Part shown: piece by piece, positions 42,453 to 51,305 of the stretch
Layout of the letters: each line of letters opens with the position of its first letter
How positions within the stretch are numbered: position 1 is the first letter of the stretch
Assembly: GCA_045631445.1 (NCBI GenBank)
Contig: JAZQUS010000067.1
Span: 33,614-97,613, forward strand
Source of the DNA: RGIG4608 sp045631445
GTDB lineage: Bacteria; Bacillota; Clostridia; Oscillospirales; CAG-272
Length of the DNA: 64,000 nucleotides
Direction of reading: 5' to 3'
Notes under the pieces: model-generated
Database searches by the model: none
What the model saw: only the letters and a program-made list of their open reading frames with translations
What the model was told of the DNA's origin: nothing
Position numbers and translations under genes: made by a program

Positions 42453-42698
42453 TTAGTCAACGATGTTGCTTCTCTTGAGCAAGGATTTAACTGTGTCTGT
42501 GGGCTGAGCACCGTTAGCGAGCCACTTCTTTGCCTTATCAGCATCGATCTTGATTTCAGCGGGCTCTGTAATGGGGTTGTAGTAACCGATTTCTTCGATG
42601 AAACGACCATCTCTGGGGTAACGGCTGTCTGCTACAACAACACGGTAAAAGGGTGCTTTCTTCTGACCCATTCTTCTAAGTCTGATTTTTACTGCCAT
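42453..42698 (-). CDS. rpsP: 30S ribosomal protein S16
   Basis: 81 residues. It opens AVKIRLRRMGQKKAPFYRVV and continues with DSRYPRDGRFIEEIGYYNP, the S16 signature. It lies between ffh and khpA. Confidence 0.98.
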   Translation of the reverse strand: MAVKIRLRRMGQKKAPFYRVVVADSRYPRDGRFIEEIGYYNPITEPAEIKIDADKAKKWLANGAQPTDTVKSLLKRSNIVD

Positions 42699-42762
42699 GA
42701 TAATATTCCTCCAAGAATAAAATAAAATTATTTTTTGTTTTTGTTATTATAAAAATCCCTGA

Positions 42763-44112
42763 TTAAAAGGGCATTTTCATTCCGCGTCTGCCAAATCCCA
42801 TCTTTTTAAGCTTTTTGGGATCTGAGAATTGCTTCATCATCTTTTTCATTTGTTCAAACTGACGAAGAAGCTTGTTTACTTCCTCAACACTTGTTCCGCT
42901 TCCTTTAGCGATACGGATTTTGCGAGAGGAGTTGATAATTTCGGGATTAACTCGTTCTTCCATTGTCATAGAACGAATTATTGCCTCCATGTGAGCCATT
43001 GCCTTTTCATCCACCTTAACGTCCTTAAGCGCGCCTGCATTCATGCCGGGCATCATGCTGAGCATCTGCTCAACACCGCCCATATTACGAAGCTGCTGGA
43101 ACTGTTCAAGGAAGTCGTCAAGAGTAAATTTCTGTTGGCGAATTTTTTGTTCAAGCTCTGCGCTCTTCTTTTCGTCATAAGCCTCCTGCGCCTTTTCGAT
43201 AAGAGAGAGAACGTCACCCATACCAAGAATTCTTGATGCCATTCTTTCGGGATGGAAGGGCTCGATTGTGTCGAGCTTTTCGCCAGTACCGATAAATTTA
43301 ATGGGTTTACCCGTAACGTGCTTGATGGAAAGAGCCGCACCGCCTCTTGTATCACCGTCGAGCTTTGTAAGAACAACGCCCGTGATATCAAGAAGCTCGT
43401 TAAATGTCTCTGCAACATTAACCGCATCCTGACCAATCATTGCGTCAACCGTGAGAAGAATTTCCGTGGGCTTGACTTCTGCTTTAATGGATTTAAGCTC
43501 GTTCATAAGCTCCTCGTCGATATGCAAACGGCCTGCGGTATCAATAAATACCATATCATAGCCCTTTTGCTTTGCGTATGCAACGCCTTCCTTGGCGATG
43601 GTAACGGGGGAAACCTTATCACCCATTGTGAAAACGGGGATATCGAGCTTTTCACCAACTATCTGCAACTGCTTGATAGCGGCGGGACGGTAAATGTCAC
43701 AAGCAACCAATAAAGGATGCTTACCTTGTTTCTTATAAAGACCTGCGAGCTTACCTGAGTGGGTAGTTTTACCTGCACCCTGAAGACCGACCATCATAAC
43801 AACGGTTGGCGGAGCAGAGGCAATAGTCAACTTCGACTGGGTGCCGCCCATAAGGTTAATAAGCTCTTCATTAACGATTTTAACAATTTGCTGAGCAGGG
43901 AGAAGGGATTCAAGAACTTCCTCACCAACTGCGCGATCCGAAACGGTATTAACAAAGCTTTTAACAACCTTGAAGTTTACGTCTGCTTCAAGAAGAGCAA
44001 GCTTTATTTCTCTCATTCCAACTTTAACATCTTCGGGGGTGAGCTTTCCTTTGTTTCTGAATTTTTTGAACGCATTATTTAGCTTGTCGCTAAGGCTTTC
44101 AAACATTCCCAT
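42763..44112 (-). CDS. ffh: Signal recognition particle protein Ffh
   Basis: 449 residues from the ATG at 44112, 7 bases after GGAGG; a TTG at 44118 and an ATG at 44106 are less well spaced. The N and G domains have GLQGAGKTTHSGKLA, DIYRPAA, DTAGRL and TKLDGDTRGGA. The M domain is methionine-rich (QMLSMMPGMNAG, GSGTSVEEVN), ending MKKMMKQF. It binds 4.5S/6S-type SRP RNA and signal peptides, and partners FtsY. Confidence 0.98.
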   Translation of the reverse strand: MGMFESLSDKLNNAFKKFRNKGKLTPEDVKVGMREIKLALLEADVNFKVVKSFVNTVSDRAVGEEVLESLLPAQQIVKIVNEELINLMGGTQSKLTIASAPPTVVMMVGLQGAGKTTHSGKLAGLYKKQGKHPLLVACDIYRPAAIKQLQIVGEKLDIPVFTMGDKVSPVTIAKEGVAYAKQKGYDMVFIDTAGRLHIDEELMNELKSIKAEVKPTEILLTVDAMIGQDAVNVAETFNELLDITGVVLTKLDGDTRGGAALSIKHVTGKPIKFIGTGEKLDTIEPFHPERMASRILGMGDVLSLIEKAQEAYDEKKSAELEQKIRQQKFTLDDFLEQFQQLRNMGGVEQMLSMMPGMNAGALKDVKVDEKAMAHMEAIIRSMTMEERVNPEIINSSRKIRIAKGSGTSVEEVNKLLRQFEQMKKMMKQFSDPKKLKKMGFGRRGMKMPF

Positions 44113-44132
44113 ATACAAACCTCCAAAATGTA

Positions 44133-44465
44133 TTATTTAATTATTTTGGCAATCTCCTCAATTTCCTTTTGGATTTCGGGGGATATAGCACCGTTTTCTG
44201 CTATACGAAGCATATTGTCGGAGTGGATTTTAAGCGCATTCATTTTTTGAGCAAGCCCCAACTTTTCCTCAAGGAAGAAAATTTCCTCCTCTGCCTTTTT
44301 GATAAGGTCGCGCACACCCTGACGAGAAATACCAATTTGCTCGGCAATTTCTGAAAGGGAGAGATCCTCGTTATAATACATATCGAGAACTTCCTTTTTT
44401 CGCTCGGTTAAAACGTCACCGTAGAAATCGAGCAAATATGCTTTTTTTAAGTCCTTTTCAAACAT
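44133..44465 (-). CDS. ylxM: YlxM/p13-like DNA-binding protein
   Basis: 110 residues from the ATG at 44465 behind TGGAG. The helix-turn-helix LSLSEIAEQIGISRQGVRDL resembles sigma-70 region 4, and YYNEDLS precedes it. YlxM is encoded before ffh in nearly all Firmicutes and is thought to modulate SRP function or expression. An inverted repeat sits at its transcription start. Confidence 0.93.
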   Translation of the reverse strand: MFEKDLKKAYLLDFYGDVLTERKKEVLDMYYNEDLSLSEIAEQIGISRQGVRDLIKKAEEEIFFLEEKLGLAQKMNALKIHSDNMLRIAENGAISPEIQKEIEEIAKIIK

Positions 44466-44481
44466 AAGCAACTCCAAAACA

Positions 44482-44506
44482 TGTGTAAAGCAAAATACTT
44501 TACACA
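44482..44506 (-). promoter_or_regulatory. Operator-like inverted repeat at the ylxM transcription start
   Basis: Perfect 9-bp arms TGTGTAAAG and CTTTACACA with a 7-base centre, abutting the -10 box on its downstream side. It could be a repressor site or a leader hairpin. YlxM itself has a helix-turn-helix, so self-regulation is possible. Confidence 0.6.
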
Positions 44507-44534
44507 TTATAGCACATACGTATTGACTTGTCAA
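44506..44534 (-). promoter_or_regulatory. Promoter of ylxM-ffh-rpsP-khpA
   Basis: On the minus strand TTGACA (44534-44529), a 17-base spacer ending TATGTGC, and TATAAT (44511-44506): a full-consensus promoter. Confidence 0.92.
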
Positions 44535-44577
44535 TAGTTTTTTTAAAACTTTTTCAAAAATAAATATCGAAAATCCA

Positions 44578-44606
44578 TTGAAAAATTCATCGAAATAGTG
44601 TAATAT
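44578..44606 (+). promoter_or_regulatory. Promoter of the M16 protease genes
   Basis: TTGAAA (44578-44583), a 17-base spacer ending TAGTG, and TAATAT (44601-44606). Confidence 0.75.
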
Positions 44607-44640
44607 ATAATTAACTATACTTATTAGAAGGAATTTTTAA

Positions 44641-45936
44641 ATGAGAGATATACAATATACGGTGAAGGATGACCGTATAACCGTTTATAAATATAACACC
44701 GACCGGTTTAAAAGTGAAAATATAACAGTTTATTTTTCTTTACCTGCAAGTAGAGAAAAGAGCATTGCACGTTCACTTCTTTTGTCGGTGCTAAAGCGCG
44801 GTACTGAAAAATACCCATCGCAAAAGCATATAAATGAGAGACTTGATGAGCTTTATGCAACACTTGTGAATTTGAAAAATCAAAAATTCGACGGAGTTCA
44901 ACTCTTGGGTGTTTCTGCTGATGTAATCTATTCTGATTATACCGAAAATGGCGAGGATCTATTGCCTGACGCACTTGAAGTAATTGGGCAAATGATTTAT
45001 CATCCAAATTTTGATGAAAATACGGGAAGATTTCGCAAGGAATATATTGATAGCGAAAAGGAAAATTACAAAAGCATAATTCTTTCGCAGATAAACGAGC
45101 CAAGAACATACGCGGCAATTAGATGTAGAGAAGAAATGTTTGCCTCACTCGGTGTTCTCGAAAGACTTGATACGATGTGCGAAAAAATCGACAACGCTAC
45201 CGATGAGGATATATATAATTGCTATCTTGAACTTGTGAATGAAGCAAAAATCATAGTCTTCTATGTTGGAAACCGAAGTATTGAGGATATTTATGAGCAA
45301 ATTGCAAAAATGGCAACTATTAATTGCAATAAGACTTTTGATTTGCGAGATGTAAAACCCAAGCTTCTTGAAAACCTTGATAAGCCTCAAGAAATAATCG
45401 AAAGCTCGGATATATCGCAGGGCAGACTTGTTATGGGCTTCAACTGTGGTATAACTTGGCGCGATGAAGATTATTATGCAACACTTCTTTGCAATGAAAT
45501 TCTCGGCGCTTCCCCTATTTCAAAGCTTATGATGAACGTGCGCGAGGCGATGTCGCTTTGCTATGAGTGTTCCTCGGTATATAATAGCGCGCGCGGTACG
45601 ATTTTCGTAACTACGGGAATTGACTCCGAAAACTTTGAACTTGCAAAAAATGCAATTTTTGAGCAGGTTGAGGATATCAAAAACGGTAAAATCAGTGAAA
45701 CAGAATTTTTAGCCGCTAAAAAATCAATTTTGAATGTTTATTCTGCCGTTGCCGATTCTCCAAATGCTATTGAGAGATTTTATCTTGGTAGAATAGTAAA
45801 TAAAATTGACGCGGATATTCCTGAATTCATAGAAAAAATAAATAATTTGAGCGTTGAGCAGGTGGTTGCGGCGGCAAATAAGCTGACTGCACACACAATA
45901 TACTTTTTGCGCGGAGAGGGGGAGAATGATGAGTAA
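44641..45936 (+). CDS. M16-family peptidase-like subunit without the zinc motif
   Basis: 431 residues with the M16 (insulinase) fold, but no HxxEH motif; the equivalent region reads SLLLSVLKRGTEKYPS. It resembles the YmfF type of Firmicutes, encoded directly before a YmfH-type active partner. The pair probably form a heterodimer with this half as the non-catalytic side. It overlaps the next gene by 11 bases. Confidence 0.88.
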   Translation: MRDIQYTVKDDRITVYKYNTDRFKSENITVYFSLPASREKSIARSLLLSVLKRGTEKYPSQKHINERLDELYATLVNLKNQKFDGVQLLGVSADVIYSDYTENGEDLLPDALEVIGQMIYHPNFDENTGRFRKEYIDSEKENYKSIILSQINEPRTYAAIRCREEMFASLGVLERLDTMCEKIDNATDEDIYNCYLELVNEAKIIVFYVGNRSIEDIYEQIAKMATINCNKTFDLRDVKPKLLENLDKPQEIIESSDISQGRLVMGFNCGITWRDEDYYATLLCNEILGASPISKLMMNVREAMSLCYECSSVYNSARGTIFVTTGIDSENFELAKNAIFEQVEDIKNGKISETEFLAAKKSILNVYSAVADSPNAIERFYLGRIVNKIDADIPEFIEKINNLSVEQVVAAANKLTAHTIYFLRGEGENDE

Positions 45937-47209
45937 ATTTACAACCTTTTCCGATGAAAAATTAAAGGAAAAATATTATTATTTAAAGCACGAAAGTGGA
46001 CTTGACATTTTGGTTATTCCAAAGGAAATGACACTCAAAACCGCCTTGCTTGGAGTTAAATTCGGCTCTGTTTATGAGGAGGGCGCAACCGTTGATGGCA
46101 AAGTAAAAAAATTCCCGTCTGGAATTGCCCACTTCCTTGAGCATAAGCTCTTTTCAAATGAAAACGGGGTTGATGCTATGGAGGTTTTAGCCGAGCTTGG
46201 AGCAGAGGCAAACGCATATACGTCAAATAATAAGACAGTGTATATGTTCTCCTGCACCGAGAATTTTGAAAATTCTCTTGCAGAGCTTATCCGTTTTGTT
46301 TATAATCCTTATTTTACAAAGAAAAACGTAAATAGCGAGAGGGGAATTATCGGTCAAGAGATAAAGATGTGTCTTGATAGCCCATATGACGTGGTATCGC
46401 AAAATCTTTTAATGGCGCTTTTTGGTGATTGCAAGCTTTCAAACGATGTGCTTGGTACTGAAAAGACCATAGCAAAAATAAGTGACAAAACCCTTTACGA
46501 GTGTTACGAGAGCTTTTATAGATACTCAAATATGGCGCTTGTAGTTTGCGGTGATGTTGATGAGAACTCTATTTTGCATGTGGTTGACGAAACCTTGCCT
46601 AAAAGAGAGGAACAAGCACAACCAATTCTTCCAAAAATTGAATATGAAAGTGCAATATCATCCCCCATTATCGAAAAGGTTATGCCTATAAGTAAGCCAA
46701 TTTTTGAAATCGGCATTAAAGATGATTGTCCAAACGAATCACCCAAAGAAAGATTAAAGCGCGACGTTGCAATGACGATACTTGACGAGATACTTTTCTC
46801 AAGAGCAGGTGAACTTTACAACGAGCTTTTTGAGGGTGGATTTATCAATGAGTCCTATTCATACGGATATTCAATCACGCGTGACGTTGCTTTCCACTCG
46901 ATTTACGGAGAGGGGGACGATCCCAAGCTCGTTCTTGAAAAAATCAAGAATTATATTAAACAAATCAAGCAAAAAGGACTTTCCGAACGCGATTTTATTA
47001 GATGTAAACGCGTTATGATGGCGGAATTTTTGCGAGATTTTGACTCAGTTGACGATATTGCCAATTCGTTGCTTAACATCTATTTTGATGGAAGCAATAT
47101 ATTTGAATATCGAAAAATTATTGAGGGTGTTACGTTTTCTGACGTGTGCACCTGCCTTGAAAACTATTTTGATGATAAGCGCTTTGCGCTTTCAGTAATA
47201 AAAAATTAA
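45926..47209 (+). CDS. M16-family zinc peptidase, catalytic subunit
   Basis: 427 residues. The inverted zinc motif HFLEH is at about 69-73 (GIAHFLEHKLF), with a downstream glutamate in RGIIGQEIKM. This is the YmfH-type catalytic half. It starts inside the preceding gene, implying coupled translation and a 1:1 complex. The substrates are unknown; relatives process peptides at the cell surface or in the cytosol. Confidence 0.9.
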   Translation: MMSKFTTFSDEKLKEKYYYLKHESGLDILVIPKEMTLKTALLGVKFGSVYEEGATVDGKVKKFPSGIAHFLEHKLFSNENGVDAMEVLAELGAEANAYTSNNKTVYMFSCTENFENSLAELIRFVYNPYFTKKNVNSERGIIGQEIKMCLDSPYDVVSQNLLMALFGDCKLSNDVLGTEKTIAKISDKTLYECYESFYRYSNMALVVCGDVDENSILHVVDETLPKREEQAQPILPKIEYESAISSPIIEKVMPISKPIFEIGIKDDCPNESPKERLKRDVAMTILDEILFSRAGELYNELFEGGFINESYSYGYSITRDVAFHSIYGEGDDPKLVLEKIKNYIKQIKQKGLSERDFIRCKRVMMAEFLRDFDSVDDIANSLLNIYFDGSNIFEYRKIIEGVTFSDVCTCLENYFDDKRFALSVIKN

Positions 47210-47241
47210 TTTTACTTTTATTAAGTAGAATGGAGGAACTT

Positions 47242-48168
47242 ATGTTAAGAAATATTACAGTTTCTTTCCCCGGCTTAGGAATTGACGGTGGAGAGGTTAA
47301 TAGTGTAGCGTTTTCATTGGGTGAAAACTTTAGCGTTATGTGGTACGGTGTTGTAATTGCACTCGGTATGCTTATGGCTATTGCGTATGCGTGTTATCGT
47401 TGCAAGCAGCACGGAATTAAGATTGACGACCTTGTGGATATTGCAATTTTCACAATATTCTTTGGTGTAATCGGTGCAAGACTTTATTACGTTGCATTCA
47501 ACCCAACGAACTTTAAAACCTTGGGTGATATTCTCAATCTTCGTTCAGGCGGACTTGCAATTTACGGTGGTATTATTGCAGGTGCTTTGACTATTGTTGT
47601 GGTATGTCTTGTTAAAAAGATTAGTTGGCTTCAGCTTTTCGACTGTGCAGGACCCGGTGTTATGCTTGCGCAGGCAATGGGACGTTGGGGCAACTTCTTC
47701 AACGGTGAAGCATACGGTTCTCTTGTTGAAGAGGGACATCCTCTCTACTTCTTGAGAATGGGTCTTATTTCACAAAATACCTATCTTGATTTTACTACAC
47801 CAGATATGGTTTACGTTCACCCTTGCTTCCTTTACGAATCACTTTGGAACATTTTGGGCTTCGTTCTTATCAACCTTGTTTATAAGAAGAAGAAATTTGA
47901 CGGTCAGAATGCACTCTATTATATTGCTTGGTATGGATTTGGTAGAATGTTCATCGAAGGTCTTAGAACAGACGCGCTTTATATCGGTCAAACAGGAATT
48001 AGAGTTTCCCAGCTCCTTGGATTCTTGCTCTTTGCGATTGCAACTGCACTTATCATTATGGGACTTATTTACGTTAAAAACCATCCCAACTGCAAAATTG
48101 CGGTAGCAAATAATGCTCCTGTAATTGAAGAAGTAGAAGAAACCGAAGAAACTGAAGAAGATGGCTAA
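47242..48168 (+). CDS. lgt: Prolipoprotein diacylglyceryl transferase
   Basis: Attaches diacylglycerol to the lipobox cysteine of pre-lipoproteins. The ATG at 47242 is spaced from GGAGGA; an ATG at 47230 precedes that SD. It has 308 residues and about seven membrane helices. Signatures: MWYGVVIALGM, LRSGGLAIYGGIIAG and AMGRWGNFFNGEAYG. The tail is acidic (EEVEETEETEED). It overlaps folD by 8 bases. A likely substrate is the lipoprotein at 50052. Confidence 0.96.
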   Translation: MLRNITVSFPGLGIDGGEVNSVAFSLGENFSVMWYGVVIALGMLMAIAYACYRCKQHGIKIDDLVDIAIFTIFFGVIGARLYYVAFNPTNFKTLGDILNLRSGGLAIYGGIIAGALTIVVVCLVKKISWLQLFDCAGPGVMLAQAMGRWGNFFNGEAYGSLVEEGHPLYFLRMGLISQNTYLDFTTPDMVYVHPCFLYESLWNILGFVLINLVYKKKKFDGQNALYYIAWYGFGRMFIEGLRTDALYIGQTGIRVSQLLGFLLFAIATALIIMGLIYVKNHPNCKIAVANNAPVIEEVEETEETEEDG

Positions 48169-49003
48169 GATAATTGACGGAAAGGTGATTTCTGCTCAAA
48201 TTAGAGAAGAAATTGCAGAAAAAGTTAAAGAATATAATGCAAGAACAGGAAAACTTCCCGGTCTTGCGGTTGTAATTGTAGGTGAAAATCCCGCATCGCA
48301 GGTTTACGTTCGCAATAAGAAAAAGGCGTGCGAGCAGGTTGGATTCAACTCTTGGGTGTATGAAATGCCCGAAGAAACTACACAAGAAGAACTTAATGCA
48401 CTCATTGATAAACTCAATGAAGACGAAGTGGTTCACGGAATTTTGGTTCAGTTGCCATTACCTGCGCATCTTGATGAGGAGCAGGTTATCTTGCGCATTA
48501 AACCCGAAAAGGACGTTGATGCATTCCATCCAACAAACGTTGGTAGAATTACCATTGGTAATCCCAAATTCTTGCCCTGCACACCTGCAGGTATTATGGA
48601 GCTTCTCCATCGCTCAAATATTGAAATTTCGGGAAAGGAATGTGTGGTTATCGGTCGTTCTAATATCGTTGGTAAACCGATGGCGCTCTTGCTCCTTTCT
48701 GAAAATGGCACGGTAACTGTTTGCCACAGTAAAACCCATGATTTAAAAGAGGTTTGCAAACGCGCGGATATTCTTGTTGTTGCTATCGGCAAGGCAGACT
48801 TTGTCAAAGCCGATATGGTTAAAGAGGGCGCGGTTGTTATTGACGTCGGTATGAATAGAAATGCCGAAGGTAAGCTTACAGGTGACGTTGATTTTGATGC
48901 GGTTATTAATGTTGCTTCGCATATCACACCTGTTCCCGGTGGCGTTGGCCCTATGACAATTACAATGCTTTTGCAAAATACACTTCGCGCGGCGGAGGAA
49001 TGA
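48161..49003 (+). CDS. folD: Bifunctional methylenetetrahydrofolate dehydrogenase/cyclohydrolase
   Basis: Oxidises methylenetetrahydrofolate and opens methenyl-THF to 10-formyl-THF. It has 280 residues, with the catalytic lysine region YVRNKKKACEQVG, LVQLPLPAHL, CTPAGIMELL, the NADP loop GRSNIVGKPMA and PVPGGVGPMTI. It overlaps lgt and nearly touches the cyclase-family gene. Confidence 0.97.
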   Translation: MAKIIDGKVISAQIREEIAEKVKEYNARTGKLPGLAVVIVGENPASQVYVRNKKKACEQVGFNSWVYEMPEETTQEELNALIDKLNEDEVVHGILVQLPLPAHLDEEQVILRIKPEKDVDAFHPTNVGRITIGNPKFLPCTPAGIMELLHRSNIEISGKECVVIGRSNIVGKPMALLLLSENGTVTVCHSKTHDLKEVCKRADILVVAIGKADFVKADMVKEGAVVIDVGMNRNAEGKLTGDVDFDAVINVASHITPVPGGVGPMTITMLLQNTLRAAEE

Positions 49004-49004
49004 T

Positions 49005-49592
49005 ATGAAAATAATCGATATTTCACAAGAAGTTCTTTCTTGTAAGGTTTATGAGGGTGATCCTACCCCCAAGGCAAACAAAATAATCGATATGGAGGAC
49101 GGAGGGGTTTATAACCTCTCCGCGCTTTCTTTATGCGCGCATAACGGAACGCACGTTGATGCTCCGCTTCACTTTTTCCGAGATGGAAAGAGCATTGACG
49201 AGATGTCGCTTGAGCATTTTGTTGGCGAGTGCTACGTTGCAGAGCATAACGGTGACGTTAAGGTAGCCGATGCGCACAAAATTCTTGAAAAAGCAAGAAA
49301 ATCGGGCACGGAGAAGCGCATATTGATAAAAGGCGAAGCCACGGTTACCGAGGAAGCCGCGCGTGTTTTTGCGGACGCGGAAATTTTGCTTCTCGGTAAC
49401 GAAAGTCAAAGCATGGGACCCGAAAACGCGCCAATGGCGGTGCATAAAATTTTGCTTTCAAAAAACATCGTTCTGCTTGAAGGAATTGTTCTTGATAATA
49501 CAAGAGAGGGAAGATATATCCTCAACTGCGCGCCCCTTAATATCAAGGGCTTCGAGGGTTCGCCCTGTAGGGCAATTTTGATTGAAATTTAG
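49005..49592 (+). CDS. Cyclase-family metal-dependent hydrolase (kynurenine formamidase-like)
   Basis: 195 residues. The metal-binding motif HNGTHVDAPLHF fits the HxGTHxDxPxH signature of the cyclase/KynB family. Members hydrolyse N-formylkynurenine, arylformamides or other amides; no kynurenine genes are nearby, so the substrate stays open. The stop codon TAG takes its G from the first base of a dispersed repeat (49592), so the repeat may have set the present C-terminus. Confidence 0.85.
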   Translation: MKIIDISQEVLSCKVYEGDPTPKANKIIDMEDGGVYNLSALSLCAHNGTHVDAPLHFFRDGKSIDEMSLEHFVGECYVAEHNGDVKVADAHKILEKARKSGTEKRILIKGEATVTEEAARVFADAEILLLGNESQSMGPENAPMAVHKILLSKNIVLLEGIVLDNTREGRYILNCAPLNIKGFEGSPCRAILIEI

Positions 49593-49880
49593 CCTTCCCA
49601 TTGAGGGGAAGGGGGACCGCGGTCGGGGTTCCCCGAAACGAGCATTGCGCAGTTTTGGGGGTTCGCGATGGCGGTGGATGAGGGGAACGCCATTTAGTTT
49701 ATGCTAACGGCTTTCTTGAAAAACTAAAACCTTGATTTTTCAAGTAATTTCTTTGTGTTAAAAAACGATGTTAAGTGGAGAAAGACGATTATTTGTTCAA
49801 ACTTTGCTCTCCTCATCCACCATAAATGGTCCCCCTTCTCCGCTGGAGAAGGCACCGACAAATCAAAATTCATAACAAAA
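49592..49880. repeat. Composite dispersed repeat with inverted ends
   Basis: It starts GCCTTCCCATTGAGGGGAAGG (first 20 bases shared with 1739), continues with GGGGGACC, a GGGGTTCCCCGAAACGAG ... TTTGGGGGTTCG hairpin like that at 18121, and GGTGGATGAGGGGAACG (shared with 5361-5445). The far end is the inverse: CTCCTCATCCACC ... GGTCCCCCTTCTCC ... GGAGAAGGC, then CCGACAAATCAAAATT, a degenerate form of the CCGATAAATC end. The rest of the gap to 50051 is AT-rich and without a gene. Confidence 0.75.
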
Positions 49881-50051
49881 ATTTTCAAAAATCTCTTGAC
49901 AATTTCGGTTGGGAGGGGGATAATCTTTTTAGAGATACTATACCAAAACTTACAAATTTATAAAAAATTCAAACTTTTTTCAAAAATTATTACACTTTTT
50001 TAAAAAAATCTTGACTATATAAGTGAAAGCATTTATGAAAGGAGAATTTTT

Positions 50052-50585
50052 ATGAAAAAATTATTAGCTTGTATTTTGATATTGGTTTTATGTTTGTGTT
50101 GTCTTGCTTCGTGTAAGCTGCTCCATTCTACGTTCAATATCGGTGAGCACACTTATGAGTATATCCAATACGAAACAGGTCACTTTAAGCAGTACACCTG
50201 CGGTTGTCCGTCGCCTGATATTTTGGGCTTGCACCTTGATACCGACGAAAACGGCGCTTGTGACGTTTGTGGGTATGATGAAATGCATAAGCTTGTTTAC
50301 GAAGCTGTTTATGAGATTGGACATGAAATATATTGTTCATTAGGTTGTGAAGATTATGTTGCTTTTTCCAAACATTATGATAACAATAATGATGAATTAT
50401 GTGACGTATGCGAATATTCTATGGACAGTGTTTGTAGTTATGAGTGGGTTCGCGATATTGTTTATCATACCTCAAACCCAACTTGCGGGTGTTGTGTATC
50501 CACTGAAGATTTTTATAAGCATATAGATCACGATAATAATAAAATTTGTGACGTTTGTTTATACGATTTATCAAATAAAGACTAA
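50052..50585 (+). CDS. Lipoprotein with three HxD...CDVC repeats
   Basis: 177 residues from the ATG at 50052 behind GAAAGGAG. The signal peptide ends in the lipobox LASC (Cys near 21). Three similar motifs follow: LHLDTDENGACDVCGYD, KHYDNNNDELCDVCEYS and KHIDHDNNKICDVCLYD. The alternating Asp/Asn resembles calcium-loop spacing and the CxxC pairs could bind metal or form disulfides; both are inferences. Repeats of this kind occur in surface proteins of gut Clostridia. It is flanked by dispersed repeats. Confidence 0.82.
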   Translation: MKKLLACILILVLCLCCLASCKLLHSTFNIGEHTYEYIQYETGHFKQYTCGCPSPDILGLHLDTDENGACDVCGYDEMHKLVYEAVYEIGHEIYCSLGCEDYVAFSKHYDNNNDELCDVCEYSMDSVCSYEWVRDIVYHTSNPTCGCCVSTEDFYKHIDHDNNKICDVCLYDLSNKD

Positions 50586-50592
50586 TATAAAG

Positions 50593-50625
50593 AAAAGCGA
50601 GCCGTGTGGCTCGCTTTCTGCTTTT
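50593..50625. terminator. Bidirectional terminator between the lipoprotein and DUF6472-like genes
   Basis: The stem AAAGCGAGCC (50594-50603) / GGCTCGCTTT (50608-50617) with a GTGT loop and T-rich tails both ways. Confidence 0.85.
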
Positions 50626-50631
50626 ATGCGT

Positions 50632-50805
50632 TTATATCTGCTTATGCACCGATTTATATTCATCGTAAAACTTGTAGTATGGACATTGCTTGCCCTTGCT
50701 TTGAGAAAAACGAACGTATTCGTCTTCGTCAAGATTAATCGTGCAAACGTAGTCTTCATATTCTTCATCGTAGTCAAAATATACACAGCTTTCGCAAAGA
50801 GTCAT
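50632..50805 (-). CDS. Small four-cysteine acidic protein, DUF6472-like
   Basis: 57 residues from the ATG at 50805, with AAAAGGAG upstream and a TAA at 50634-50632. It reads MTLCESCVYFDYDEEYEDYV, then a Cys in VCTINLDEDEYVRF, then QCPYYKFYDEYK. Four cysteines and the acidic, Tyr-rich pattern match the small clostridial DUF6472 family as I remember it. The cysteines suggest a metal site. It has its own consensus promoter and a shared terminator. Function unknown. Confidence 0.88.
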   Translation of the reverse strand: MTLCESCVYFDYDEEYEDYVCTINLDEDEYVRFSQSKGKQCPYYKFYDEYKSVHKQI

Positions 50806-50838
50806 AGCAAAATCTCCTTTTAGTATGTTTGTGGCTTT

Positions 50839-50867
50839 ATTATAGCATAAAAATATGAAATGTGCAA
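50839..50867 (-). promoter_or_regulatory. Promoter of the DUF6472-like gene
   Basis: On the minus strand TTGCAC (50867-50862), a 17-base spacer ending TTATGC, and TATAAT (50844-50839). Confidence 0.82.
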
Positions 50868-50889
50868 GGTGTATTCGAAGATTATTTGT

Positions 50890-51305
50890 GATTTATCGGG
50901 GAGAAGATAGTTGAGAAAAGATTTAGGGGGATTTTAGAAAATCCCCCTATAACCCCAAAACTTTTTAATCGTGAGTGTTGAGTTAAGACCGCGCAAATCG
51001 TAATGTTTGATTGAAATCAAACATTACATAACGATTTTCTCACTGTTGGAAGGTAGTTCGAAAATCTATGATTTGCTAATGTCCAACGTAGCCATTTTGC
51101 TATCAAAAGGGCTATGTACAGAGTAGCAAAGCGCGGTTTTTGTTGCACTTGTGCAATAAAAACGAGTGTGACGAGCGCGAAGAAGTGAGTCACGCGCGTT
51201 GCGCGAAATTTGTTTGCCCTAATACGATTAAAAGTTTTTTGCGAGCTTTTTTTCAAAAAAGCGAAAATTTTTATCTTTGTAACTTCCCGATAAATCAAAA
51301 TTTGA
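50890..51305. repeat. Dispersed element with GATTTATCGG/CCGATAAATC ends, copy 2
   Basis: Same order as copy 1 (10150-10592): TTTATCGGGGAGAAG, AAAACTTTTTAATCG, TAGCCATTTTG...GGCTATG, a hairpin, GTGACGAGCGCGAAGAAGTG, CGATTAAAAGTTTTTT and the closing end. The left interior differs and holds its own perfect hairpin, AGGGGGATTTT/AAAATCCCCCT. 51306-51371 adds a second closing end (CTCGATAAATCAAAATCC), as if two elements were nested. No gene was seen from 50868 to 51403. Confidence 0.8.

Noticed and set aside
49755..50003. 82-residue frame upstream of the lipoprotein
   Set aside because: It crosses the inverted end of a dispersed repeat and AT-rich filler; no credible SD or motif.
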